64,000 bases of DNA from Streptomyces sp. ISL-94 (GTDB lineage: Bacteria > Actinomycetota > Actinomycetes > Streptomycetales > Streptomycetaceae): NCBI RefSeq assembly GCF_018614075.1, contig NZ_JAGGOZ010000037.1:21041-85040 (forward strand), given 5' to 3'. The position numbers were made by a program, and so were the translations under genes. Positions 27,273 to 38,515 of this stretch are shown here, piece after piece (position 1 is the stretch's first letter; each line of letters starts with the position of its first letter). A model generated the notes under the pieces. The model was not told the DNA's origin and did not search any database. It saw only the letters and a list, made by a program, of their open reading frames with translations.

Positions 27273-27898
27273 GGCAATTGCTCCTTCCTGAAGCTTTGCA
27301 TCAGACCTTTCGCGGGGTGTCGCCCCGGACGAGGCCCGAAGGGATAAGGGGCGATGTCGAGATATCCACCTACCTAACGATCTTACGGTGTCCGGTATGC
27401 GCAGAACGGGCCCGAGCCGGGCTGGGGTGACGTGCGCGAGCGCGGGGCAGAGCCGGTCGCGCAGGTGGCGTGTGAGGCAGATTTCCGCAGGTCAAAGGCG
27501 TCTCTGACGCATACTCGGCCGATGGTTCCGGTGGTCTGCGACAGGGCGGCGGGATGTGGTCACCCCCTCGCCGAGGCCGGCCACATACCGTATGCGCGTT
27601 TCTTTAATCGGGAGTTGGCCACTTCGGTTCAGGGGTGCGCGGCATCACTCGCCTTGGCCTGAACTCGGCATTCCCTGCGGCTTCCGACCGATGATCGGCC
27701 GCATACCGGAGGATGACTCTCCGCAGAGAGCAACGCCGTGCCCAGTGGGTATGTTTTGGGTCGACACGCCGGGCGAGCAGGCAATTCGACGCCGCCCCGG
27801 AAAGCGCGGAAAGCGAACGGTGACGGACAGTCGTCGGAGTCACACGGCTGTCGGACCGCAATGCGGTGCCGGCAGGCACCCACCACGAAGGAATCCAC
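27273..27898. other. Intergenic region with promoters for SARP and amine oxidase
   Basis: 626 bp with no convincing gene. It separates the divergent SARP and amine oxidase genes and is clearly less GC-rich than its surroundings, especially 27360-27720. Features seen: GTGTCCGGTA (27389, the recurring GTCCRG motif), a CATAC-C-GTATG palindrome (27584-27594), and a CGGAG/CTCCG inverted repeat near 27700. A 76-codon open frame at 27432-27662 has no recognisable motif or ribosome site and is not called. Confidence 0.6.
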
Positions 27899-29332
27899 GT
27901 GAATCGTCATGGCGGAAATTACGCAGTCTCCTCGGACCGGACCATAGGTCGCCGGTCGCTGCTGAAGGCAGCAGGTGTCACGGCCCTCGCGTCCACGCTG
28001 GCCGCCACCACGGCCGGGCGGGCATCGGCCGTGGAGGAACTGGCCTGGGACGCGATCGTCATCGGCGCCGGCTACGCCGGTGGCACGGCTGCCCGTGAGC
28101 TGGCGGCCAAGGGCCTGAACACCTTGGTGCTCGAAGCCCGCGACCGGATCGGCGGCCGCATCTGGACCGGCTCCTTCGCCGGCGAGCAGGTCGACATCGG
28201 TGGTGGCTGGTTCGGGCCGGGCCAGACCAACGTGGAACGAGAGCTCCAGCGCTACCACATCACCACCAGCCTGGACGTGGCGGCCACCCGCGCGGTCATG
28301 CCGAGCGCCACCGGTTTCACAAGCCAGTCTCCGGCCGACGCCTTCGGCCACCTCGGCACGCTCTTCGGCCAGTTCTACGCCGGCTCCGAGACGTACTTCG
28401 AGCGTCCCCTGGAGCCGCTGTACCGAAAGGACCTGCTGGCGAGCGTGGACGCCACCTCGCTGGCCGCCCGGCTGGACCAGCTGGGCCTCTCGGCCACCGA
28501 CCAGAAGTGGATCAACGGTTCCACCTCCGTCTTCGCCGGAGGCCCCAGCTCCTCCGGCGGCCTGGCGGGCATGGCCCAGTGGTTCCAGCTGGCCGGCGGC
28601 ACGTACGAGGGCTTCGAGTCGACCATGAGCCTCAAGCCCGCGGGCGGTATGGTCTCCATCCTCAAAGCGATGTTCGCGGAGTCCACCGCCAGGATCCGGT
28701 ACAACTCCCCGGTCACCGCGGTCACCGACACCGGCAGCGGTCTCACCAAGGTCAAGACGGCCGGCGGCCTGGTCTACCAGGCTCCCGTGGTCGTCGTCGC
28801 CGTCCCCGTGAACGTCTGGCGGACCATCACCTTCAACCCGGGCCTGCCCAAGGTGCACGCCGACGCGGCCCTGGAAGGCGTCGGGGTGCCGACCGCCACC
28901 AAGCTCTGGCTGCAGGTGAGCGGCGTTTCCGACGCCGTCTACGCCCAGGCGCCGGAGGGCTCCCCGATCCTGTTGATGCTGCCGCAGAAGCAGCTCGCCG
29001 ACGGCAGCCGGCTCTACGTGGCCTTCGCCGGGTCCGGGCTCAACGTCTCCGACGCGGCGGCGGTCAAGGCGGCCGTGCGGGGTCTGGTCCCGGAAGCCAC
29101 CGTGGTCGACTACCGGGCCATGCAGTGGGGCAAGGAGGCGTACACGCGCGGGGGCTGGGGCCTGCGCAAGCCGGGGCAGCTGCTGCGTCAGCTGCCGGCC
29201 ATCCAGCAGCCGCACGGGCGCATGGTGTTCGCGGGCTCGGACATCGCGAGCGGCTGGTACGGGGCGTTCGTGGAAGGGGCCATCGAGTCCGGCCTCACCG
29301 CCGCACAGCAGGCTGCGGTCATCGCCGGCTGA
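27899..29332 (+). CDS. Tat-exported flavin amine oxidase
   Basis: 477 aa from GTG 27899 with AAGGAA upstream. The N-terminus carries a twin-arginine signal (TIGRRSLLKAAGVTALAS, likely cleaved near AGRASA about residue 42). The FAD Rossmann motif follows (VIGAGYAGGTAARELAAKG, EARDRIGGRIWTG). The C-terminal flavin and substrate block is FAGSDIASGWYGAFVEGAIE, typical of monoamine oxidases. It should oxidise a C-N bond to an imine with oxygen, outside the membrane and with FAD loaded before export. Export of a tailoring enzyme suggests a late step on a secreted precursor. The gene is monocistronic, ending at a strong hairpin. Confidence 0.92.
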   Translation: MNRHGGNYAVSSDRTIGRRSLLKAAGVTALASTLAATTAGRASAVEELAWDAIVIGAGYAGGTAARELAAKGLNTLVLEARDRIGGRIWTGSFAGEQVDIGGGWFGPGQTNVERELQRYHITTSLDVAATRAVMPSATGFTSQSPADAFGHLGTLFGQFYAGSETYFERPLEPLYRKDLLASVDATSLAARLDQLGLSATDQKWINGSTSVFAGGPSSSGGLAGMAQWFQLAGGTYEGFESTMSLKPAGGMVSILKAMFAESTARIRYNSPVTAVTDTGSGLTKVKTAGGLVYQAPVVVVAVPVNVWRTITFNPGLPKVHADAALEGVGVPTATKLWLQVSGVSDAVYAQAPEGSPILLMLPQKQLADGSRLYVAFAGSGLNVSDAAAVKAAVRGLVPEATVVDYRAMQWGKEAYTRGGWGLRKPGQLLRQLPAIQQPHGRMVFAGSDIASGWYGAFVEGAIESGLTAAQQAAVIAG

Positions 29333-29347
29333 CGGACCGAAGGCGAA

Positions 29348-29381
29348 GAGCCCCGGCCGGGCAGATGCCCGGCCGGGGCTC
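29348..29381. terminator. Strong hairpin after amine oxidase
   Basis: GAGCCCCGGCCGGGCA (29348-29363) pairs perfectly with 29366-29381 around a 2-nt centre, with flanking GCGAAG/CTTCGC pairing. The 115 bp from here to the ferredoxin stop contain no gene. Confidence 0.92.
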
Positions 29382-29496
29382 CTTCGCTCCACATGTCAAC
29401 AACACCGCACCGCACAACACACGTGCGGGCGGCGCCGATCGGCGCCGCCCGCACGCTGCTTGGTCCCTTGGTTCCGCACTCCGTGGTTCTTGTGCG

Positions 29497-29709
29497 CTAC
29501 GCGCCTGCCGCCAGGGTCAGCAGGATCGCCTCGGTGGGGCAGACATCGAGGACGTCGCCCGCGTCCCGGACGTCCGCCGGGTCGTCGAGCTCGGTCTTGA
29601 GCGCGACCGCGTACCCGTCGTCGACCACCCGGAACAGCTTCGGGTGCATCGCCTCACAGGTACCCGCCCCGGTGCAGACGGTCTTGTCGACGGAGAGGAT
29701 GTGTGTCAT
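29497..29709 (-). CDS. Ferredoxin (single cluster, P450 partner)
   Basis: 70 aa from ATG 29709, 7 bp after the P450 stop. The cysteine pattern CTGAGTC (C-x5-C) and a later CPTEAI indicate a 3Fe-4S ferredoxin of the kind that feeds electrons to actinobacterial P450s. An acidic C-terminal half (TELDDPADVRDAGDVLDV) is typical. The longer frame reaching 29919 is the P450 read in another frame. No ferredoxin reductase lies in the locus, so a general one must serve. Confidence 0.95.
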   Translation of the reverse strand: MTHILSVDKTVCTGAGTCEAMHPKLFRVVDDGYAVALKTELDDPADVRDAGDVLDVCPTEAILLTLAAGA

Positions 29710-29716
29710 CGGTCCC

Positions 29717-30964
29717 TCACTTGCCGGTGGGGCGGGGCCCGTCGCCGTACAGGTCCACGGGGAGGGTCGGAAGGCTGCGCAGCAGCCAGTTCTCCTCGAA
29801 CATGATCTCCGAACGCGGAATCGCGAGCCGCATCTGCGGGAAGCGGCGCAGCAGCGCGGGGACCGCGATACCGGTCTCCAGGCGGGCCAGGGCCGCACCC
29901 ATGCAGTTGTGCAGTCCATGGCCGAGGGCCAGGTGCCGCGGGCCTTCGCGGGTGATGTCGAGGTGATTGGGGTCGGAGTACTTCTCGGGGTCGTGGTTGG
30001 CGGCCTGGAGTCCGGCGACCACAGGGGTGCCGGCGGGCACCGGAACCCCCTTGAACACCAGGTCCTCCTTGGCGATGCGGAACAGGCCGATGCAGAAGGC
30101 GCCGTCGTAGCGCAGGAACTCCTCGACCGCGGGCGCCACCAGCTCCTCCTTCTCGACCAGCAGCTTCTGCTGCTCCGGGTGGTCGAGCAGGCCGAGGACG
30201 GCGGAGCCGATCAGATTCCGGGTGGTGTCGATCCCCGCCATGATCATCACGGCGACCATGGAGACCAGCTCGTCCTCGGTCAGGCGGTCCTCGCCGTCAC
30301 GCGCCTGGATGAACACGGACGTCAGGTCGTCGCCGGGGTTGCGGCGCTTCTCGACGATCAGTTCCCGGCCGTAGGTGACGATCTCCTCGAACGCCGCCGA
30401 GACCTCGGCCTCGTTGTCCGGGTTGCCCGGGTCGGCGTGGAAGGCGCGCTCGATGGCGTGGAGCATGTCGGCGAACCTGCCCAGCGGGAAGCCGAGGATC
30501 TCACCGGTCACGACCGCCGGGATCTTGCTCGCGAAGTCCATGACATCGGGACGGTCCGACTTCTCCAGGTCGTCGAGCGCCTCCTTCACGATGCGCTCGA
30601 CCGGCTCCGTCCATGTCGCGGCGCGACGAGGGGTGAAGGCCCCCATCGCCAGCTTGCGGACACGGGTGTGATCCGGCGGGTCGAGCACCGTGATAATACG
30701 GCCGATCAGCGTGTCGCCGCCGAATATCATCCCCGACTTCTTGAACTGCTCGCTGCCCCAGGCGGCCCCGTCATTGCTGAACCGCTGGTCGCTCAGCAGC
30801 TCCTTGACATCGTCGTACCGGGAAAGGAAGAGCATCGGCACGTCACCGACGGGGAAGCGGAACGGATGGACCGGAGAATTGATCCGGAGCCAGTCGTACA
30901 CCGAATAGGGATCCTGGTAGTACGCGGAATCGAATAGTGCGGGAGCCTCTTGAGTGTTGGTCAT
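29717..30964 (-). CDS. Cytochrome P450
   Basis: 415 aa from ATG 30964 (MTNTQEAPALFDSAYY); the open frame to 31366 overlaps the neighbouring gene. I-helix oxygen-binding motif MIMAGIDTTRN, K-helix EEFLRYD, and heme-binding LGHGLHNCMGAALARLE with the axial Cys. Leu replaces the usual Phe at the start of the heme loop. It lies 23 bp after the flavin monooxygenase gene and 7 bp before the ferredoxin gene, forming an oxygenase operon. It probably hydroxylates or epoxidises the alkaloid; the position cannot be deduced. Confidence 0.96.
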   Translation of the reverse strand: MTNTQEAPALFDSAYYQDPYSVYDWLRINSPVHPFRFPVGDVPMLFLSRYDDVKELLSDQRFSNDGAAWGSEQFKKSGMIFGGDTLIGRIITVLDPPDHTRVRKLAMGAFTPRRAATWTEPVERIVKEALDDLEKSDRPDVMDFASKIPAVVTGEILGFPLGRFADMLHAIERAFHADPGNPDNEAEVSAAFEEIVTYGRELIVEKRRNPGDDLTSVFIQARDGEDRLTEDELVSMVAVMIMAGIDTTRNLIGSAVLGLLDHPEQQKLLVEKEELVAPAVEEFLRYDGAFCIGLFRIAKEDLVFKGVPVPAGTPVVAGLQAANHDPEKYSDPNHLDITREGPRHLALGHGLHNCMGAALARLETGIAVPALLRRFPQMRLAIPRSEIMFEENWLLRSLPTLPVDLYGDGPRPTGK

Positions 30965-30987
30965 GCGGGTCTCCTGAATTCGACCGG

Positions 30988-32163
30988 TCAGATGTAATCG
31001 GTACGGGGCTCGAGCCCCAGCAGGACACGGCCGTGCGCCTCCAGGGAGCTGACCGGAGTGAGCAGGCCGTGGAGGGACAGCGCGGTGATGTCCCGGAAGA
31101 CGCGCTGGAAGGGGTTGCTGCGCAGAATCGTCGACGCCGAGCTGATGGCGTAGAGCGTCTCCACCGCTTCCTTCGTCGTCTGCACGACGTAGCCGACCTG
31201 GCCGCGGATCGCGGCCTTCTCCTGGACGGTCAGCTTCTCGCCGGCGTCCTCCCTGCTCTGGATGACCGACAGCCACTTCTCGGCGAGCGCCTCGCACGCC
31301 GCGACCTTGTTGGCGGCGACCGCCAGCTGTACGTGCGTGTGCGGGTGCTCGGCCTGGTCCGTCCACTCGGTGTAGGTGATGGCCTTGCCGGGGGTCCGCT
31401 CAATGAAGATGTCCACGGCGGCTTTGGCCAGACCGATGTACACGGGCGCGCACGTCGCCAGGATGTAGCTGGTCAGGCCGTAGTTGCGGCCGTTCAGGTC
31501 GGCGTTCCACCGGTCACGCGTCGAGGCGTCGAACACCGCGGCGTCCACCACGCGGTGGGCCGGTACGAACAGGTCCTTCACCGTGGAGGTCGCGCTGCCG
31601 GTGCCGGCTGCGCCGAAGACGTCCCAGTCGTCGGCGACCGTGACGCTCTCGCGCGGCACGATCGCGAAGAGCTCCTCGTGCTGCCCGTCCTCCCGCTCGA
31701 CCAGTGCCGCGTGGACGTTCCAGTCCGCGCCGGCGACACCGGTGTTGAAACGCCAGGTCCCGTTGAGTACGTATCCGCCGTCGACTTCCGTGAGCGTGCC
31801 CGAGGGCGTGAACCCGCCGGAGATCCGGACGGATCCGTTCGCGAAGATCTCCTCCTGGGCCTTGTCCGGGTACAGCGTGGCGATCCAGGCGGTGGACACC
31901 CACACCATCGAGACCCAGCCCGACGACCCGTCGCCGCGCGCGATCTCCGTCAGGATCTCGGCCTGCTCGGCCACCGGCAGGTCCAGGCCGCCGAAACGCT
32001 CCGGGACGGCGATCCTGAAGACGCCAGCCTTTTCGAGAAGTGCGATGTTCTCGTCCGGAAGCTGCCGCTGCCTTTCGGTTTCCAGGCCATTGCTGCGCAG
32101 AGCCGGGATTATTTCCTTGACTGCATCGAGGACACCAGTTGCGACAGTGGCGGATGTGGTCAT
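30988..32163 (-). CDS. Group D flavin monooxygenase (acyl-CoA dehydrogenase fold)
   Basis: 391 aa from ATG 32163 with an ideal GGAGGAA six bases upstream. It has the acyl-CoA dehydrogenase fold but resembles two-component oxygenases (HsaA, NcnH, ActVA-ORF5 types): FGGLDLPVAEQAEILTEIAR, GSSGWVSMVWV, NGTWRFNTGVAGADWN and the C-terminal LHGLLTPVSSLEAHGRVLLG. It lacks the catalytic Glu context of true dehydrogenases. It would use reduced flavin from the reductase at 6813-7349 to hydroxylate or epoxidise the product. It leads the oxygenase operon (this gene, P450, ferredoxin). A dehydrogenase role is less likely but not excluded. Confidence 0.85.
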   Translation of the reverse strand: MTTSATVATGVLDAVKEIIPALRSNGLETERQRQLPDENIALLEKAGVFRIAVPERFGGLDLPVAEQAEILTEIARGDGSSGWVSMVWVSTAWIATLYPDKAQEEIFANGSVRISGGFTPSGTLTEVDGGYVLNGTWRFNTGVAGADWNVHAALVEREDGQHEELFAIVPRESVTVADDWDVFGAAGTGSATSTVKDLFVPAHRVVDAAVFDASTRDRWNADLNGRNYGLTSYILATCAPVYIGLAKAAVDIFIERTPGKAITYTEWTDQAEHPHTHVQLAVAANKVAACEALAEKWLSVIQSREDAGEKLTVQEKAAIRGQVGYVVQTTKEAVETLYAISSASTILRSNPFQRVFRDITALSLHGLLTPVSSLEAHGRVLLGLEPRTDYI

Positions 32164-32324
32164 TTTTCCTCCGGGGATGACGGATCGATGCGCTGAATTG
32201 ACGCGATCGGTCCAGTGCTGGCGCCTTGTGACGGGCCAACTCTAGCCATTTGGCTGTAATCCCCACCACATTCCGCAGTCATCCCTCGATCACTGGATCG
32301 ATGACTCTTCATGAGAGTGAAATG
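32164..32324. promoter_or_regulatory. Promoter region of oxygenase operon with large palindrome
   Basis: The interval upstream of the flavin monooxygenase gene. On the minus strand, TAGAGT (32244-32239) is a candidate -10. An AGCCA-TT-TGGCT palindrome (32244-32255) abuts it. Farther up, 32277-32306 is a nested imperfect palindrome: outer arms AGTCATC/GATGACT and inner TCGATC/GATCGA. These look like repressor or activator sites. The GTCCAG motif occurs at 32209. Confidence 0.5.
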
Positions 32325-32372
32325 ATGGGAGTTCGTGATGCGCTTCATGATGATTTGGAAGTTCACATCCAG
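32325..32372 (-). pseudogene. Remnant of an Lrp/AsnC gene 3' end
   Basis: Read on the minus strand, this short stretch encodes LDVNFQIIMKRITN, which matches the C-terminal VNSQIIMKRIKE of the intact Lrp/AsnC protein at 2017-2472. At DNA level about 29 of 34 bases agree by eye, in the same orientation. No helix-turn-helix or rest of the gene is present; upstream lies a repeat-type hairpin. It may be a decayed second regulator that once sat beside the mutase operon, or a duplication at the locus edge. Chance similarity is possible given the short length. Confidence 0.35.
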
Positions 32373-32386
32373 CCCGGCGCCTCAAA

Positions 32387-32418
32387 CGCCGGCGGGGCTG
32401 AATTCAGCCCCGCCGGCG
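32387..32418. terminator. 32-bp perfect palindrome (repeat-family hairpin)
   Basis: Arms CGCCGGCGGGGCTGAA and its exact complement meet at a central GAATTC. The motif CTCAAACGCCGGCGGGGCTG also occurs near 32000+30000 (62000) and, reversed, near 38390, so it is a dispersed intergenic hairpin of this genome. Confidence 0.85.
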
Positions 32419-32510
32419 GTCCCCTCCAGCGGAAGCCGGGGGGTGAGGCGCGGGTCTGGGCGGAGCCCAGGGGACGGGTGGAGGGCGGGCAGGGGGCAAG
32501 GCCCCGTGCA

Positions 32511-32536
32511 CCGGCACGGCAGAACGTCCGTGCCGG
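32511..32536 (-). terminator. Hairpin after meaB
   Basis: CCGGCACGG (32511-32519) pairs with CCGTGCCGG (32528-32536). It starts 5 bp past the stop codon of the meaB-like gene and probably ends the mutA-mutB-meaB transcript. Confidence 0.75.
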
Positions 32537-32541
32537 CGGGG

Positions 32542-33525
32542 TCAGCCCTCGCCGAAGGCGGCCAGCAGGCGGTCCGCCGCCAGGGTGGGTGTCAGGGAAC
32601 CCTCCCTGACCGCCGCTTCGAGGCCCGGCGCGAGACCCCGTACCGCCGGACTGGAACGCAGCCGCTCCAAGAGCTCGTCGCGGACCATCGACCAGGTCCA
32701 CTCCACCTGCTGGGCCGCCCGCTTCGCGGCGAGTCGGCCGCCTGCGTCCAGGAGGGTCCGGTGCTGTTCGAGGCGGTTCCACACCTCGTCCAGCCCGGCC
32801 GATTCGCGGGCGCTGCATGTGAGGACGGGTGGGGTCCAGGCGGCGTCGGCGGGGTGCATGAGGCGCAGCGCGCCCGACAGTTCACGGGCGGCGGCCTTGG
32901 CGTCGCGCTCGTGGGGGCCGTCGGCTTTGTTCACCGCGAGGACGTCGGCCAGTTCCAGGACGCCCTTCTTGATGCCCTGGAGCTGGTCGCCGGTGCGGGC
33001 CAGGGAGAGGAGGAGGAAGGAATCGACCATGCCGGCGACGGTGGTCTCGGACTGGCCGACGCCGACGGTTTCGACGAGGACGACGTCGTAGCCCGCCGCC
33101 TCCATGACGATCATCGACTCGCGGGTGGCCTTCGCGACCCCGCCCAGCGTCCCGGCCGAGGGCGAAGGCCGCACGAAGGCCGCCGGGTCGACGGACAGGC
33201 GTTCCATCCGCGTCTTGTCGCCGAGGATGGAGCCGCCGGTGCGGGTGGAAGAGGGGTCGACGGCCAGGACGGCGACCCGGTGGCCCAGCCCGGTCAGCAT
33301 CGTGCCGAACGCGTCGATGAAGGTGGACTTGCCGACGCCCGGCACCCCGCTGATGCCGATCCGGCGCGCCTTCCCTGCGTGCGGGAGGAGCTCCGTCAAC
33401 AGGCCCTGGGCCAGGGTCCGGTGCGCGGGCAGGGTGGACTCGACGAGAGTGATGGCGCGCGCGATGAACGCGCGCTTCCCGTCGAGCACCCCCTTCGCAT
33501 AGGCCTCGATGTCGATCTTCGGCAC
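32542..33525 (-). CDS. meaB: Methylmalonyl-CoA mutase-associated GTPase MeaB
   Basis: 327 aa G3E-type P-loop GTPase. Walker A GVPGVGKSTFIDAFG, then VLAVDPSSTRTGGSILGDKTRM, the Mg-binding VETVGVGQSE and base-recognition NKADG are all characteristic of MeaB/ArgK. It protects and reloads the adenosylcobalamin mutase encoded just upstream; the gap to mutB is only 10 bp, so they are co-transcribed. The former name ArgK (arginine transport kinase) should not be used here. Confidence 0.97.
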   Translation of the reverse strand: MPKIDIEAYAKGVLDGKRAFIARAITLVESTLPAHRTLAQGLLTELLPHAGKARRIGISGVPGVGKSTFIDAFGTMLTGLGHRVAVLAVDPSSTRTGGSILGDKTRMERLSVDPAAFVRPSPSAGTLGGVAKATRESMIVMEAAGYDVVLVETVGVGQSETTVAGMVDSFLLLSLARTGDQLQGIKKGVLELADVLAVNKADGPHERDAKAAARELSGALRLMHPADAAWTPPVLTCSARESAGLDEVWNRLEQHRTLLDAGGRLAAKRAAQQVEWTWSMVRDELLERLRSSPAVRGLAPGLEAAVREGSLTPTLAADRLLAAFGEG

Positions 33526-33535
33526 CGGCGGCCGC

Positions 33536-35718
<2,183 letters not shown>

Positions 35719-35722
<4 letters not shown>

Positions 35723-37584
35723 GCCGGCACTCCCATCCGGTCGAGTACGGAGGACAGCACGGCGACGGCGTCACAGCCGGCGAAGACGTACTCGTCCACG
35801 GAAGCCTCTGCGGTACCCGGCTTGCCGGCGAGGAACACGGTCGTGGCACCCGCGGCGCGCAGGGCCCCGGCCACCGCCTCGGCCTGCTCCTCGTACAGCG
35901 CGTCGCTGGAGCAGAGCACGGCCACGCCGTCGGAGCCGCTCGCGGCGTAGGCCTCGGCGGCCGTCGCCGGGTCCACGGACACCGGGTCGTGCACCGGTTC
36001 GATGCCGCCCGCCTGGAACAGGTTCGAGGCAAAGGTGGCCCGCGCGGTGTGCGCGGCCGCCGGACCCAGTGCGGCCAGGAAGATCCGCGGCCGGGCGCCG
36101 GTCGCCGCCAGATGCGCGTCGCTGCGGGCGCGCAGCGCCTCGTAGGCCTCGTCGCGCCGCACGCGGGGCAGGCCGCCGGTGGGGCCGGCGGGGGCGGTTT
36201 CGCGGACGACGGGCTTCTCCGACAGCAGCGGGAACTCACTGACACCGGTGATCGGTTCGCGGCGCTTGGCCAGCTTCTTCGAGCGTTCGGCCCAGGTGGC
36301 GGCGAGGCGGTCGGCGACCAGCCCGGAGCGCAGGGCGGCGGCCTGGCCGCCGGCCTTCTCCAGGGTCTGGAAGAACTCCCAGGCGGCGTGGGCGAGTTCG
36401 GCGGTGAGGTGCTCGACGTAGTACGAGCCGCCGGCCGGATCGATCACGCGGGCCAGGTGCGACTCCTCCAGCAGGATGGTGGAGGTGTTGCGGGAGATGC
36501 GGCGCGCGAAGGCATCGGGCAGGCCCAGCTCGTGGTCGAAGGGGAGCACGGTGACCGCGTCCGCGCCGCCCACGCCGGCGGCCATGCAGGCCACGGTGGT
36601 GCGCAGCATGTTCACCCACGGGTCACGGCGGGTCATCATCACCGGCGAGGTCACCGCGTGCTGGAGCTGGGCGCCCGCCTCCGGGGCCCCCGAGGCCTCG
36701 GCGACACGGGCCCACAGGCGGCGCGCGGCGCGCAGCTTGGCGATCGTGAGGAACTGGTCGGCCGTGGCCGCGTAGCGGAACTCCAGCTGGCCCAAGGCCG
36801 CCGCGGTGCTCAGGCCGGCCCCGGTGAGCGCGCGCAGGTAGGCGACGCCGGTGGCCAGGGACAGCCCCAGCTCCTCGGCGGCGCTGCCGCCGGCCTCGTG
36901 GTACGGCAGGGCGTCCACGGTCAGGGCGCGGACCCCGGGCCGGCCGGCGGCGGCCTCCCGGGCCAGCTCCACGGCGTCGGCCATGTCGAGTGCCTCGCCC
37001 GTACGGGCCTCATGGCCCAGCGGGTCGGCGCCGAGCGAGGCGCGGGCCGCCTCGGGGGCCACCCCCCGCTCCGCGTACAGGTCCAGCAACGCGCGGGCGG
37101 CCGCGGCGTATTCGGCTCCGGCGTCCAGGGACACCGGAGCGAGGTCGAGGTAGACGCCGTCCAGTGCCCGGGCGAGGCCGTCGACCGGGAGGCCGCCCTG
37201 GCCCACGGGGAGCCACAGCGAGGTGACCCCGTTCTCCAGATCGGCGAGAACGGCCTCGTTCAGGCGTACGGGATCGGAGCCCGCGAGGCGCTGGCGCACG
37301 TCCCAGCCGTTCGCGGTGGTGCCTTCCGGCTTGCCGCCCCGAACGAAGGGGGCGAAGCCGGGGAAACCGGTGTCGGGAGCCGTCCCGTCGGGCGGCGCGG
37401 TGTACAGCGGGCGGGTGGTGAGCCCGTCCTCGAGTGGGGTGGACAAAGCGTCTTCTGCGGCCTCGCCGGAGGCTTCCTTGCCCGACTTGCGCAGTACGCC
37501 TTCTACAAGGCGCTGCCACTGCTCATGCGTCGCGTCAGGGAACTCGGCGGCCAGGGAGAGCCCGTCGTCAGGCAGGACCGTCAT
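35719..37584 (-). CDS. mutA: Methylmalonyl-CoA mutase small subunit
   Basis: 621 aa from ATG 37584 ([16 protein letters not shown]); the open frame continues upstream without homology. It has the mutase barrel fold ([58 protein letters not shown]) but lacks the D-x-H-x-x-G cobalamin motif in its C-terminal domain, as expected for the non-catalytic partner. Its stop overlaps the mutB start by four bases, consistent with equimolar translation. It heads the mutA-mutB-meaB operon. Confidence 0.97.
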
Positions 37585-38515
37585 GGCTCGAATGCTAGGG
37601 GCGGCACTGGAGCGGCACCATACCGCTGGGTGTGATCTCGCACTCTCATGGCGTGCTGAAGGATCACGGAATGCCCGGCTGAGCAGCGGCGTTGCGGCTG
37701 CTTCCGACAGTACGGCCGAACCTGCGCGCGGGGTCGTGATCCGCGCCGGACGGTCGCGGACGCGCGATGTCGCCGCCGCGGCGCCGACCATCACCTCCAG
37801 GTGGCACCCACCCAAAATGCTCGCCGGCCCGGTCACGGCCCCAACCGCCGGATTGACCACATCCAACAGAACAACCCCCGCGCACCCGGGGCGCGGGGAG
37901 ATCGCCCCGCGGCCGGCGCCCGCCCTACCGGTCGGCGCCGCTCCGCCCCGCCGCTTCCCGGCGCGGGCGCGCCGCGTGTCGCCCCCGGAGGCCGCCCCGG
38001 GCCACCTCCGCTTGCCGCCTTGCCGGCCGGTGCAGCGCCGCCGTCCCGCCGCGCCCCTGCGCAGCACCGGGTTGCCCGCGGGTCGCCTCGGGTGACCCCG
38101 TTTCCGTCTTGTCGGCGGCGCAGGGCCGCCCCTGGCGCGGGCGCCTGCGCAGCACCGGGTCGCCCCGGGGGCCGCCCCGGGTCACCTCCGCTTGCCGCCT
38201 TGCCGGCCGGCGCCGCGTCTCATCCCGACGCCGCTGCACGGAACCGTCTCCCGAGCCCGCCCCAATCGTCCCCCGCGCGTGCGGCGGGCAGGGCGCGGGG
38301 ATGCGTCCCGGCGCGGTGTTCGGCATGCGCCCAGTGCGTTCGCTTGCCGTGCGGAGCGGGAATGGCGCGCAGCGGGTTCTCAGCCCCGGCGGCGTTTGAG
38401 GCGCGGGGGCGGGGGCGGGGGCGGAGCCCCCCGCGGCGGAGCCGCACATTCGGCACGGCAGGAAGGCGCCCCGCAGGGGCGGCGCTGCGGGGTATGGCGG
38501 GCACGTTGCGCGACC
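37585..38515. other. Gene-poor, very GC-rich region with repeats
   Basis: About 930 bp with no supportable gene. The first 100 bp should hold the mutA promoter. From 37900 the sequence is low-complexity and extremely GC-rich. A 40-bp block at 37991-38030 recurs at 38171-38210 with one mismatch, exactly 180 bp apart, and a CTGCGCAGCACCGGGT block is also repeated near 38057 and 38145. The end (38383-38430) carries the reversed form of the dispersed CGCCTCAAACGCCGG hairpin element. Long frames here are not credible proteins. Confidence 0.7.

Noticed and set aside
27584..27594. CATAC-C-GTATG palindrome as a gamma-butyrolactone receptor site
   Set aside because: Too short compared with known 22-26 bp receptor operators, and no receptor gene is present in the window.
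27432..27662. Short open frame in the SARP/amine oxidase interval
   Set aside because: No ribosome site, no motif and a non-coding base pattern; the interval is better read as promoter DNA.
30988..32163. Plain acyl-CoA dehydrogenase for beta-oxidation
   Set aside because: The C-terminal region matches two-component flavin monooxygenases, and the gene is in an operon with a P450 and a ferredoxin.
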